Part shown: one piece after another, positions 45,440 through 55,874 of the stretch
Position numbering within the stretch: position 1 is the stretch's first letter
Layout: every line of letters starts with the position of its first letter
Source of the DNA: Lepraria neglecta
Taxonomy: Eukaryota > Ascomycota > Lecanoromycetes > Lecanorales > Stereocaulaceae
DNA: 64,000 nt
NCBI GenBank assembly: GCA_033220425.1
Contig: CM065648.1
Location: 4,588,001-4,652,000, forward strand
Reading direction: 5' to 3'
Notes under the pieces: generated by a model
What the model saw: the letters and a program-made list of their open reading frames with translations, nothing else
The model's database searches: none
What the model was told of the DNA's origin: nothing
Program-made: the position numbers and the translations under genes

Positions 45440-46101
45440 AATACCTGAAGTGCACGTATCTTGAGACCCCAGCAGTTGCACCTCGCCGAGCGTATGGATC
45501 AGCTCCTCGACGAGTACCTCGACTAGCACCTATGAGACCGTCTCGACGAGTAACTGTATAGGCAATTGTATTGGCACGTGTGATTGTGCTAGCATCAGCA
45601 CCGTTGCCGGCATCAGCGCCTACACCACCAGCTTTACCAGCACCAGTACGAGCATCAGCATCTGTCTGCTCTGCTTCATTGCCTTGTTAATGCGTTACTT
45701 GCCCTCTGCGGTACCTCACAATAATAACCCTCGCTCTCGCGGTCCACCGAGTACCACCGCCCTCCTCCGTATAACGATCAACATCTCCAACAGCATGCAG
45801 ACGCCTAGTCAGGTTGTCAGCAGCCATAGGTTTAGTCAATATCAAAGTTGACATACCATACTGTCCAAGTATGGCTGCCTTTGAAGTCGTGATCTGCCAT
45901 CACATTCTCGACGAATCCGATGAGAGACTCGCTTCTATCTCTTGTAGCCATATCGCCGTGAGATTATAGCAGAGATGGTGGGTTGGTTAGGATCTGGCCT
46001 TAGGAAAGAGGAACGCCAAGGGTCTCGAGACCGTTCGTGACATGCCATCGTCTCGCCGGTCCGAAGGATTTGCGTTGGATTCGTAGGAGTCATCCCTCCA
46101 T
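45440..46101 (-). pseudogene. Array gene copy D, multiple nonsense codons
   Basis: Exons 46101-45857 and 45804-45687. It reads MEG, a stop (TGA for the Arg CGA of MEGRLL), then LLRIQRKSFG...WHVTNGLETLGVPLS, a second stop, GQILTNPPSLL, a third stop, and SLIGFVENVMADHDFKGSHT WTVW. Exon 2 is intact (RLHAVGDVDRYTEEGGGTRW, VIIVRYRRGQVTH). After its TAA the same frame stays open about 80 more codons of Gly/Ala/Arg-rich sequence (GADAGNGADA, RRGADPYARRGATAG), so the stop may itself be a mutation. Confidence 0.7.
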
Positions 46102-46619
46102 TGTTGAGAGTGTGTGTTCGGTGATAGGTGTTAAACTTGATCGATGTCTTTTGTTTTGAGAATTGCTGCTGATTTGAAGGAGACTTTGTCTGTGCTCGCT
46201 GGAATATCACCTTTTGTACCTGTTTATTGTGGACGGAAGAGTTATGGCAACAAAGGTATAGTAAGGGATCTTGTGACCTGTTGTGCTACTAGAGGAAGGA
46301 CCAATATTAGTAAAGATAGCTAATACATGAAGTGGCAAGAATGCTTACACGGTCCTTTCTGCACGAGCTTCCTCGCACGATTATCTATTGGCAATACAGT
46401 ACGCCGGGAGATCTTGAGACCTTTCGTGCTACAAGGACAGAAAGCTAGGGTAGCAAAGGAGAAAAAGTACTGATTAGCTATTCCACCATCTAGTATTCAA
46501 CAAGCCCCTCGTAAGCAAATCAAACTGCACGACCGGCAAAGGACCTTCAAGCACGCAACATTCAGAACAAAACCACCACCAAACTTGTCTATCCCCCTCG
46601 TCCCCTCGCCCTTAAGCAC

Positions 46620-47020
46620 CTAGGTCTCGCGGTACCTCACGATGATAAATGACAATTTGCATCCCAGTGCCTTCGGTATCTTTCATGCCTTCGATATCCT
46701 CAACGGCATGCAGACGTCTGTAGTGGGTCAGATTCAGTAGCTAGAGGATTGAGAGTACGTACCGTGCAGTCCAAACATCCTCAGCTTCAAATCTCTCGTC
46801 CGCCAGAATATGGGACACTTCCTGTATGAGCGTATCTTCTTGCTCTCTTAGGCTGCTGGAGCCCTCAAGTTCGACAGGAGACTTTGGTATTTTGGAGATT
46901 TGAGCGTCAGATAGAACCGACGCCTAGACTCTCGAGATTGTTTGTGATGCGCCATGATTTGTCAGCTGTCTCGTCATACTCGTTACAGAAGCGTTCGAGG
47001 TACAGGAGGCGTCCTTCCAT
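46620..47020 (-). pseudogene. Array gene copy E, two single-base insertions
   Basis: Exons 47020-46763 and 46717-46620. MEGRLLYLERFCNEYDETAD, WRITNNLESLGVG is followed by an extra T that breaks the frame. Removing it restores LSDAQISKIPKSPVELEGSS and LIQEVSHILADERFEAEDVW. In exon 2 (RLHAVEDIEGMKDTEGTGMQ) another extra T precedes IIVRYRET and the stop. Both exon lengths exceed the family phase by exactly one base, supporting two independent insertions. Confidence 0.7.
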
Positions 47021-47410
47021 TGTTGAAGGTACTTGGGCAAGGCTTGGAAATTCCATGTTGATGTTGGAAAATGGGTAGGATTGATGAGAGTGGTTTTTTG
47101 TGATTTGGTGATGTGAAGGAAGTATCGTTCATCTTGACCGGAACAAGTCTTCAAGTACCCTACAGCTGCTTTAGTATCACAGAGTCTTGTTAGCGAAATA
47201 CACTGCTGTATTACGAGTGGTACAGGATGATGAACCGAAGGCGGAAGAGTGTACCTAAGCTTATGCATGATTCGGTAAGAGCACTAAGTAACCATCCAGT
47301 CATCAAGCAATCCTCCACCAATTGTACAATTATCACTACCTCCTGACCCGCAAATAGACATCAAGCATACATGCAGAATTCATATAAGAATACGCCACCA
47401 CCATACCACT

Positions 47411-47817
47411 CTATCTCTTGGCCCTGACCTTATTGCGGTACCTCACAATGGTGACATCGGCTCCCTCCATCCAACCGAAATACGGTGATGGCCATCATCT
47501 CTGACCCGATGTACTTGCCTAGTGGGCTACTCTCAGCATTATCAACAATCACGACTAAGTTGGGTGAAGACGTATCAGTCCGTCCAAACCCCCTGGCCCA
47601 GTGTACCCTTGAATTCAACACCCGCCATGAGAGTCCCAAGGTATTCAACAACAGACTTCCGATGGGGTCCTTTGGATCTGTTGAAATAGGAATCGAGTAG
47701 GGTCGGTGGATCGGCAGATAACCATGGATCAGGATGGGAGATTTGTTCCGGGGAGTCATAACTATCTGCGACGCCCCATTTGTTGAATCCGTAGTAGGGT
47801 CTGAGTATGATAGTCAA
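47411..47817 (-). pseudogene. Array gene copy F, start, splice donor and frame lost
   Basis: The recognisable body is YYGFNKWGVADSYDSPEQIS...SVVEYLGTLMAGVEFKGTLG, then VWTD at the exon end. No ATG remains; the first codons abut the stop of copy G with no promoter between. The donor reads TG|ATACGT where paralogs have TG|GTNNGT (G to A). In exon 2 the frame must shift to recover the terminal DVTIVRYRNKV. Confidence 0.6.
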
Positions 47818-47820
47818 GCG

Positions 47821-48293
47821 TTATGCTTCAATTTCCGCAGTGGTACCTTGACTATCGTCATAGCCAGTGCCCGATCTCACAATGAGGACCTTGGCCCATT
47901 TGCCGTACTTGCAGGGATCACCTGCATAGTCATGGAGGCCGAGCATCTCAAGATTTATAGCACGCACACGCCTGTCGAACCAATTTCAGCGGCAGCCTAG
48001 TTGCCATGAAGTCTTGTTCACGGCTGGGGTGCATAACATTCTGTCCAGCCATCCTCGCTAGCATGTTCGGCGAGGATATTTGACACATAGTCTATGCATT
48101 CATGCCTCCTGATTCTCCACCAGTCGTCGGGGTAAGCGACTTCCTTGGTCAGTGGATACGCTTTCGCACCTTGGGAGATCTGGGCGTCAGATAGACGGAA
48201 GCCAAGGCTCGAGGGATTGTTTGTGATACGCCATGGAGTAGGGTTGGCTTTCTCGTCGAGGTCACGGACAAGGCAGAGGAGCCTTCCTTCCAT
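47821..48293 (-). pseudogene. Array gene copy G, defective splice donor
   Basis: Exons 48293-48037 and 47971-47821 would encode 135 aa: MEGRLLCLVRDLDEKANPTP, WRITNNPSSLGFRLSDAQIS, YVSNILAEHASEDGWTE(W) | RVRAINLEMLGLHDYAGDPC, VLIVRSGTG. The donor position reads TG|TTATGC instead of TG|GT. The only nearby GT shifts the frame into stops. Read through, the ORF ends after WTECYAPQP (91 aa), which might still be made. Confidence 0.6.
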
Positions 48294-49403
48294 GACTGGA
48301 TATAGTTGATTGTTGATACTTGCGAATGGATAGATATGATAGGGATTGTGTTTTCGAATTTGCCACAGAGATGAAGGAAAGATGGTTCATTATGGGCAAC
48401 ATCTTGCTTAAGTACCCTTTTCTAGGTATGAGAGACTCTGCTGAAGCCACGGTGCTTCATACGCACGAAATGGCAAAAAGCGAAGCTATCAACACACCAA
48501 ATTTCCGAACTTTGAACCACACTGATAGGGAAACTCGTATTGACAATCTGAAACATCTTAAGAAAGATATCGCAATTTACCCTCTTTCAATTAAAGGTTA
48601 TTTGAAGCTCTCACTCCTGTTCGGGGTACTCGTTGCAAGAAACTCACCCTGGTCACAAATTGACAATGTGCGAAGCTGAAAGACATGGAAACCCTTGACA
48701 GATCAAGTGCTTCACCATAGCTCAACGATGACGACCTTCGACGTCCGTCCTATTCATCATAGAAAGGCTTCATCATCGCACAACGATGAGTGTTAAATTG
48801 TTCAATGTCTTGGCGCTCTTGGCAGATAGAGGCGCTAAAGAGATCTACCCGTCAGCCTAATCCTGAAATAGTAAAGCTTAGCAAAGCTTGGACGCTCGCC
48901 TAGCCCCGCGTCGCCGTGCCAGCCATGCCACCAAAAAGTTGCATGGCTGGGAACCAATCTGCATGAAGTACAAGAATGGTGAGCTGTCGTTCTCAGTCTT
49001 ACCTTCTTCTCTCCTACATATCGTCGAGTGTACTATCCATCTCTTGCAATTGCGAAAAGTGACGATCTTGCATCTTGACCGTGATCCCCTTCGACTTCTA
49101 TTTACTCTTTCCAACATCAACCTACTTGCCGTCTATATATACATTGAAGCCTCTACATACCTCCCTGAGCTTTACTGCCGTTCGCATACATACTTCAAGC
49201 AACATAAAGAACTACAGCGACACACCATACCCTATTGGAGCACACTCTGAATCAACCTACCTACCGACCTACCACCCCGATTATATATAAACACCTCCAA
49301 CCGCCACTTCTGCCCTCCCCTGTTACCGTACAAAGCCAAACCCACCAAACCTTCGTTGTCACTACTCCTCCACCTCCTCCTATAACCTACTACATAACCA
49401 AAA
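48294..49403. other. Intergenic region
   Basis: 1.1 kb between the array and the 46-aa membrane peptide. About 60 bp near 48356-48419 resemble the region upstream of copy E. The last 300 bp are C/T-rich, like a promoter and leader. Other ORFs here are unsupported. Confidence 0.4.
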
Positions 49404-49544
49404 ATGGTCCAACGAAACATCGTCGTCGCAATCATAATAATCGTGCTTTTCGTCATACTCACCCTAGTGGGCTTCGGCATATACTACGTGCAAAAACGTT
49501 TCTCCATGGCTGGGAGGGGGAGGCTAGTGGATGAGGAGGATTAA
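49404..49544 (+). CDS. 46-aa single-pass membrane peptide, hypothetical
   Basis: A short ORF (46 aa) with one strong hydrophobic segment, about residues 6-29 (IVVAIIIIVLFVILTLVGFG), followed by YYVQKRF and the tail GRGRLVDEED. The positive charges after the segment suggest a cytosolic C terminus. The start has a good context (ACCAAAAATGG) after a C/T-rich leader. No family was recognised. The other strand has no competing gene. Confidence 0.45.
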   Translation: MVQRNIVVAIIIIVLFVILTLVGFGIYYVQKRFSMAGRGRLVDEED

Positions 49545-49999
49545 TCAGGGTTTTGTTTGGGAAGGGATGAGATTTAAGAGACCAGTCATTGTTTGGGATC
49601 AAATTGTTGATGTTATGAGGGCACAAAAGTATGACTTGGATGTGTATATAGACATGATTTGGGCTTCGTATATCAGCATAGCGTTTGGGGTGGGGATATG
49701 GGATGGCATTGGGATGAAATGGACACGCCTTTGGTCAAAGCGAATATAGAATGGAATGTACCGGAATTGATGAGCGAATATTCCAGATATGAATACAATT
49801 GATGCATAGGCCGGATCATTATTTAGCGTCTCCATCGCATTGCACTAACGCTCAAATCGTCCACAGGGTATATATGCGTGAAAAACTCCATAATTCTGGT
49901 CCCTGTCCATGTCCCGCTTTTTCTGTACACCTCCGCAGCGCTCGTAAAAGAAAAATGAAGCTCCTGTCCTGCCTCGTCAATCATTAATCTTACACCCAT
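49545..49999. other. Intergenic region
   Basis: About 455 bp, probably two facing 3'UTRs. Nothing recognised. Confidence 0.4.
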
Positions 50000-51657
50000 T
50001 CATCCTCGCATATCCATACCACCACCTTCCCCGACGCCTTCAGAAGCATTATACTCCCTCAAGCCCATTAACATCCTCCCACCTGCATGGCCCTTGCCAT
50101 CAGCTTCACCGTTTCCATTCCCGTCTCTTAGGTGCGGGTCTAGCATACCCTTGTCGATGTGCTGATGTTGATTGTGTTCAGGATCCAACTCTTCCTCATC
50201 GCCAGGCGCATCGGCTAAATCTTCATCTTCGTCTGATGGCGCTTCTGGGTCGTTATTATGATAGGGTCGTTGGTCACCGCGAGCGCGGAACTGGGCAAAG
50301 GCTGCGTTACCGTTGGTGTGGTTGGTATTCAGGTTTGAAGGAGTTGATGTTGCCCAAGGGGAGGGAGCTGGGAGGGGATGTTGTGTGCTTCGAGAGGCTT
50401 GTATCCGAGTTTTCCATTTTGAGATGAGGTTTTCAGGAGTCCAAGATTGCGTGTCGGTGATATTGGTGGCGGTTTCACGAGATATAGGAACGATTGATGG
50501 GGAGAAGGTAGAGAACTCTGGAGGCTGATGTATTTGATCCAGCCGAGAGCGAAGATGCTGGATCTCCTGCTCAGCAAGATCGAGTTTCCGCTTGGTCTCT
50601 TGATGCCTCTCTTGCTCACGAGCATAGGCTTTTGCACACTCCTCGCGCCACCGATCTTGCTTCTGCTTCTCTGAGAGGGGCTTCCAAGCGTCGAAGGCAC
50701 TTGAAAGGTGCTGGTAGTATTTCTCTTCCACTTCGCTTAGTACAGAGTCGGTCTGATCTTGCAGATGTCCGTTAGTACCGTTTGGCTGGCTGTGACTCGG
50801 AGAGAAAGTTGGCCGACGTTGTCGCCGCCAATCTTTCAGCCTTGTCCCGATCCATTCACGGAGGAGGTCACGATGGGCAAGCTGGGGTGCCTCAGTGGAC
50901 CATGATAGTTTATCGGGTACAGACGACCCAGCTAATAGCGAGTGGGATGCTGAGAGGCATTGAAGGCACAGTTCGGGGAAAGAGAGTGTGAACAAGTTGA
51001 AGTCAAAAGGTGAGGGAGGATGCGCGCACATTCTGTTAGTAGATTTGCCATTAGCACAACCCCTAACAGACTGAAGAGAAGACCTTACTTCGCAGCCTGT
51101 ACACTCCCAAGCACCTCCTGCAAAGCCAACTCAGCCGCTCGCGCCCGGTCACGCTCCTCCATCGCATTCTGATTATGGATAATTTCTTCCTTCACAGATC
51201 TCCTTCCCGAAGGTGACTGCCTCCTAGCATACAGCGTATTCTGAGAGACAGTCGGTATGTCATTAATAACGCCCGTCTGATGCCAAGTCGCCTTATTCAG
51301 ATACGTCTGAATGCGACTCCCGTCCGCATGCCCGGCATTCGCATACCCACCCTGTATCGAAGGCGAGCGCTGGTCGCGAAAGGGCGTAGGCTTCGAACTC
51401 GATGGTGTAGAGCCCTCCCTCTTGCCCGAAGAAGTGCGCGCTTGCCGGCGTGTGACGTTTCCCCTAAGCCTGCGGATCTCGTCCACGTTGTGTACGTCGT
51501 CTGGAGGTTTCGCGTTCTTCTCTTTTATGTATAGATCGAGGTGGCGGCCGAGGGAGGAGGATGTGAAGGCTTGGTGGCAGTATGGGCATTCCTTGTCTTT
51601 GGAGGCCGGTGTTTTGCCTGTGGATGAACCAGGGGTTCCTGCAGCGCCATCTGCCAT
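50000..51657 (-). CDS. Conserved fungal protein with CxxC...H zinc-finger-like motif
   Basis: Two exons, 51657-51089 and 51032-50000, encode 533 aa. Near the N terminus is CPYCHQAFTSSSLGRHLDLY, a C2HC/C2H2-like knuckle, followed by DEIRRLRGNVTRRQ and a conserved TGVINDIP segment. The middle is coiled coil (ECAKAYAREQERHQETKRKL region). The C terminus is acidic then Gly-rich. I recall it as a conserved Pezizomycotina protein of unknown function. The 56-nt intron has a perfect CTACTAACAG acceptor. Confidence 0.78.
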
Positions 51658-52470
51658 CTCCCATCAAATGGGAGCGCGGCGAGCTGAAGTCTCCGCACAG
51701 TAAGGTTTTACCCCACAGACTGGTACCGGCTTTTGAGGATCACAGTGCGCAGGTGTTGGGTGCGTTGCGTAATTAGAGAATTGATCAGGCGCGAACACCC
51801 ATGTTCACACCAATTGAGGCACGTTAGAAGGATTCACCCCCCAAGTTGTCACACCCACCAAGTTGTCAGCCCTGTAGGGCTGAACATCAAAATTTAGCAA
51901 AATTTATTGCATATTTGACTTATTCAACACCAAATACTAGTAACTCTACTATATCTAAATTTACCGCCCGCAAGGCGTCAGAAGAAGATTATAACTCTGC
52001 GGTTAAGGGTGACTACTACGGATCTACAGCAAGGACGGTGGAAGGCGCAGGGCGAGGACGAGCAGCAGAGCTCTGGGGACCTTAAGAAGCAACCAATAGG
52101 AAGAGGACAACGTATAAGGAAGCCCCGCAAGGCTAAGATATAGCTAGCAACCTGAATGGAGTCCAAAAAGTCCGAATCTGCAATAAAAACTTTCAGATTT
52201 GCAAATTTTTGATGTTCAGCTCTACAGGGCTGACAACTTGGGGGATATTCTAATGCAAATCTAGCGCTAGCCCCAGAGGGCTAGTACGTTCATGAACACT
52301 CTACTACTAGGGACACAGTAATAGAATTGTTTTTAGATTGTATTTCTCCTATTATGTGTAGAAGCTATCAACCTGCTTTCTATAGGTGCGTTATGTTCAG
52401 AGGACGAATACATTTGAGTATGTTATTCAAATACGATGCTCTAAGCTATTGCAATGCCCCTAATAGGACC
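51658..52470. other. Intergenic region holding a MITE-like element
   Basis: About 810 bp between the zinc-finger-like gene start and the amidase 3' end. Half of it is the inverted-repeat element at 51854-52244. A small palindrome (CTAGCCCCAGAGGGCTAG) lies at about 52267-52284. No gene. Confidence 0.5.
51854..52244. mobile_element. MITE-like element with ~43-bp terminal inverted repeats
   Basis: The left end (CCAAGTTGTCAGCCCTGTAG, running to about 51896) is matched by the inverted right end 52202-52244, with few differences over about 43 bp. The interior (about 305 bp) has no transposase-like protein. An extra partial copy of the end (CCCCCAAGTTGTCA) lies just outside at 51836-51849. No clear target-site duplication was found. 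Size and structure fit a non-autonomous DNA transposon. Confidence 0.65.
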
Positions 52471-54416
52471 CTACTTATCTAGTTCAATAACTTTCAACGC
52501 ATCTCCAAGATGTTCAGCCAATGCAAGGACCTTCTCTTCTTGCAATCTGCGCCCCACAAGCTGCACTGCGACGTGTGCGCCATCATAGATCTCGGGGTCG
52601 TCTAGTAAACATGATTAGCAAAGACTACCTTACCTTATAACTAGGAGCTTTACTCACAATCTGCTGCTATCTCCTTGTCTTGCTCATTGAAGGGCTTGAA
52701 GTTTTTGTCAACCACATCAAGCCTCTTATCGACATTGGTCACCGGCACTATACAAGATGTGTAGTCGAGGGTGTTAATGATGCCGGAATAGCCCAAATAC
52801 TTGTACTTGTTTGGACGGGCGGCAGCGAAAGGCGCTAGAGGCATAATGAGAGCATCCACAGGCCGGCCTGTACCGGTCAAATTAACGGTGCTGTTCCAGT
52901 ATTCCATGTACTCTTTCTGGTATTCGCGCTTGGCAATATTGACTGCTGCAATCTTGCTTGCGTTCGCCTGCTCCGTAGGTCCGGTGCCGTAGATGTCTGC
53001 TACTTGGGCTGCCAGTGGTTCTCCTGAAATACCCACGGCACCATGTATATCGGCACCGCCATCGCCCATCCAGACCTTCATGAGGATGTCTGTACCGCGT
53101 TGGTGGCTGGGTGGCTTCCATTCAATGACATGGTGACCCAGCTTTTTGAGGGTCTTGGCAGCCATGTCCATGGCTTTCTGTACAGGTGGATGAGGTTGAA
53201 TGACTCCATCATGCTCCATGATACCAAATGCGAGCTCCCCATTGTCTATGATGTCTAGAATCTGCTTCTCCTGGTCGTCTCGCCAAGGGATCTCGTGCAC
53301 GAGAGGATCATGAAGCCAGGGTTGCTGGCTCAAAAGAGATTTTACCACCAATCTCAAAGAACGCAGGGAGTGCGAAAGGGGCCCAACAACAGAAAGCACA
53401 GAATTTTGTCCATCCATACTGTTAGCCATACCTTCGTATGGTAGTCTCCCGGACGAAGGGCGAAGTCCATAAAGTCCATTGAAAGCTGCCGGAATTCGAA
53501 TGCTTCCGCCAATGTCCGTACTATGTTCAGGCGTGAGCAGATCGCGTCAAACGGAGCTTAACGACGCACATACCCAAAACCTACGGGAGAACCCCTTAGA
53601 GAAATGAGAGCTCCTTCACCACCAGAGCTTCCACCACATGTCAGGTTGCGATTCTTTGGATTCGTTGTGTATCCGATGATGTTGTTGACTGTTTCACCTG
53701 CCATGAGGGTGTGGGGAACTGAGGTCTTGCAGTAAAGAATGGCTCCCAGCGCACGCAGCTCTTTGACCATCTCGCTCTCGAACACCTTCTCTTTACCAGT
53801 CCCTTTCTTGCCCATGAAAGTGCCAATCCTTAACGATTTCGAGATCAGTGTTTCTCTTTTGAGATGGGTATTGAGTCGTGAGACATATCTCAAGAGCCGA
53901 AAAAGGTTCCCGGCTCAGAAAAGGGCTTGACAGATGAAATTATAGCTCAGAAAAAATAACTCACCAGCCAACATAACCCATAGTGGTTTCCACTCCCTTA
54001 ACATGGAATTGGTCCTTGAGACTAACGGGCAGTCCATGCAGTGGTCCAATTGGTGCCTTGTGCTGCGCGTAGTACTTATCGAGCCTCTTAGCATCTTCGA
54101 TGGCAGCATCAAAAAAGGTCTCGTGCAAGCAATTAGTTAACTGATGGGCAAGACTACCTCTGTGGCAGAAGGCCGTGGCGACTTCCTCGGCCGTCCATTT
54201 GCCCGTCGACGTCTTCTCAACTATGCCAACCGCATCTGTCTCAGTAATGTCAACTTCTTCTTTCGATAAGAAATTTTGTATGAAAGGTCCGGTCACATCT
54301 CGCTGCTCCTCAATCGAAGGTATAGAAGAAATCCGCCATTTGCTTGGGATTGAGTTGTTGATGGAGCTAAGCTTGGATTTTCCAAGACTCTCCCAAGTTG
54401 TCGTCTCCGTCGCCAT
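52471..54416 (-). CDS. Amidase-signature enzyme
   Basis: Four exons, 54416-53965, 53828-53574, 53520-52658 and 52601-52471, encode 566 aa. The catalytic triad is visible: Lys134 (LPVSLKDQ), cis-Ser218 (CGGSSGGEGALI) and nucleophile Ser242 (TDIGGSIR). The Ser-Ser spacing of 24 equals that of fatty-acid amide hydrolase. Intron 1 is 136 nt, the others 53-56 nt. Fungal members hydrolyse acetamide or other carboxamides; the substrate is not predictable. No signal peptide; probably cytosolic. Confidence 0.94.
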
Positions 54417-54654
54417 CGGGTCTATAAATCAGAAATACTATAGTCGAGAATGCAGAGTTGTGTGTGTTTCTATTTGGAGAAAAGCAACAAAGCTCAATTT
54501 GTTAAATGCGCGGAAGCAATGACGCGCAGTTTCTAGGCTAAATGTGGGGTGAAGCTTATCTTTCAGGCTAAAGATCTGCGCCTGCCGTTTTTGTATAATG
54601 GTCTATTGATGGTTCCACATCGGGCCAAGAACTTAACAGTGTCCTTGCAGGTTG

Positions 54655-55792
54655 TCAGTCTCTCATTTGGCGTACATTCAAATTTATCCGCTTATTCGAC
54701 ATCCAACCACGCCAAGCCTCATAGGGGTCCTTGCTGTCATGGTTGAAATCAGAGTCAATGGTAGCAGGCCAAGGTCGCAGCCACTCGGGACAGGTATCAG
54801 GGAGAATTTGGGGCACGCCATGCCAGGCAAATCGAGATGGACCGGTCATGAAGACAGCATCACCTGAGTGCAAGCGTACAACAAGAGACTTCTCGTTCCC
54901 ATCATTCTCAGAGCCCATACCAACGACAAAGATTCCGTCGCAGCCAAGGCTTATACTAACCAGCCCTCTTTCACATTCTTCAGAAACATCACGATGCATG
55001 CTCAGAGTATCACCAGGGCTGTAGACGTTAACAATTGCTGCCTCGGCTATCATCTCCGGAAAGAGCCCATGGATAAAAGCTGCAATATCAGCTGGGAAAG
55101 GTGGATTCTCGAGTGGATAGCGTTTCTGTGTCCAATCGTACTGACCCCCAAGAGTCAACCACCGTAATTTGCGACTGAGAAATTGAAACACTGTAAAGGG
55201 CTTATGGATTGAGTCATCGAGGGGAAGGAATATTTCAGGAGATGTGGAAGACATATTGAAGAAAGAAAGTGCGCGAGATGCACCATCGGGCTCGCACGGA
55301 GGTGAACTAGATCTTTGAGCAGCATGGTAGGGAAGCCGATGGTGTAAATGGACGTTGGTTCCGTGTCTCTGATCTGCAAGGTCCCTATGAAGCAGCTTTG
55401 ACAAAAGATCCCTTTGAGTCTCTCCAGGGATCAAAGATGGGATCAGAAGCAAACCTGTTCGGTTTCAATGAATCATACTGGAATTTCAATGTCTCTAAGG
55501 GCTTACCTGGGATATCTTTAGCTTCATAGACCTCAGCATCCGCCTCTAAGAGATTTGACGCCAGGCCAATTACACCTTGGAGATGGCAACAGGCAGCATA
55601 TACTGTAGGCCGTGATAGATTGTCAACTTTCTTGACTGTATTGCAATTCCCAGGACTGAGGCCAAGGCTGAGATCAAGAATTCCAGCATCGGAAGTGAGG
55701 GCGTCTTTGGACAATTTTTGATAGAATTTGTAGACATTCTTGATGAAGCCTGGCGGCCGTTCCCGAGCGTCCAGAGCGTCTCCTTGCGCCAT
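54655..55792 (-). CDS. AlkB-family Fe(II)/2-oxoglutarate dioxygenase (ABH1-like)
   Basis: Two exons, 55792-55507 and 55454-54655, encode 361 aa. ATG 55792 is the first true ATG (the frame is open a little further upstream). The N terminus (ERPPGFIKNVYKFYQKL) is typical of fungal ABH1-type proteins. The core has NVYSPGDTLSMHRDVSEECE (H-x-D), GPSRFAWHGVPQI (distal His) and RINLNVRQMRD (2OG-binding R-x-N-x-N-x-R). Such enzymes demethylate DNA or RNA bases. A transposon ends only ~90 bp upstream of the start codon. Confidence 0.92.
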
Positions 55793-55874
55793 CAAAATTT
55801 GGCTGTTACGATGAAGTTGTTCGGTCTCCAATGCAGAGGAATTTTCCTGACCGTTTCGCGAAGGAAAACGCTCT

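Noticed and set aside
45590-45670. GCATCAGCACC-like repeats as a CRISPR or regulatory repeat
   Set aside because: Irregular, and read on the minus strand they are codons of the Gly/Ala-rich tail after copy D.
51846-52085. ORF inside the MITE-like element as a transposase fragment
   Set aside because: I looked for a helix-turn-helix or DDE motif and saw none.
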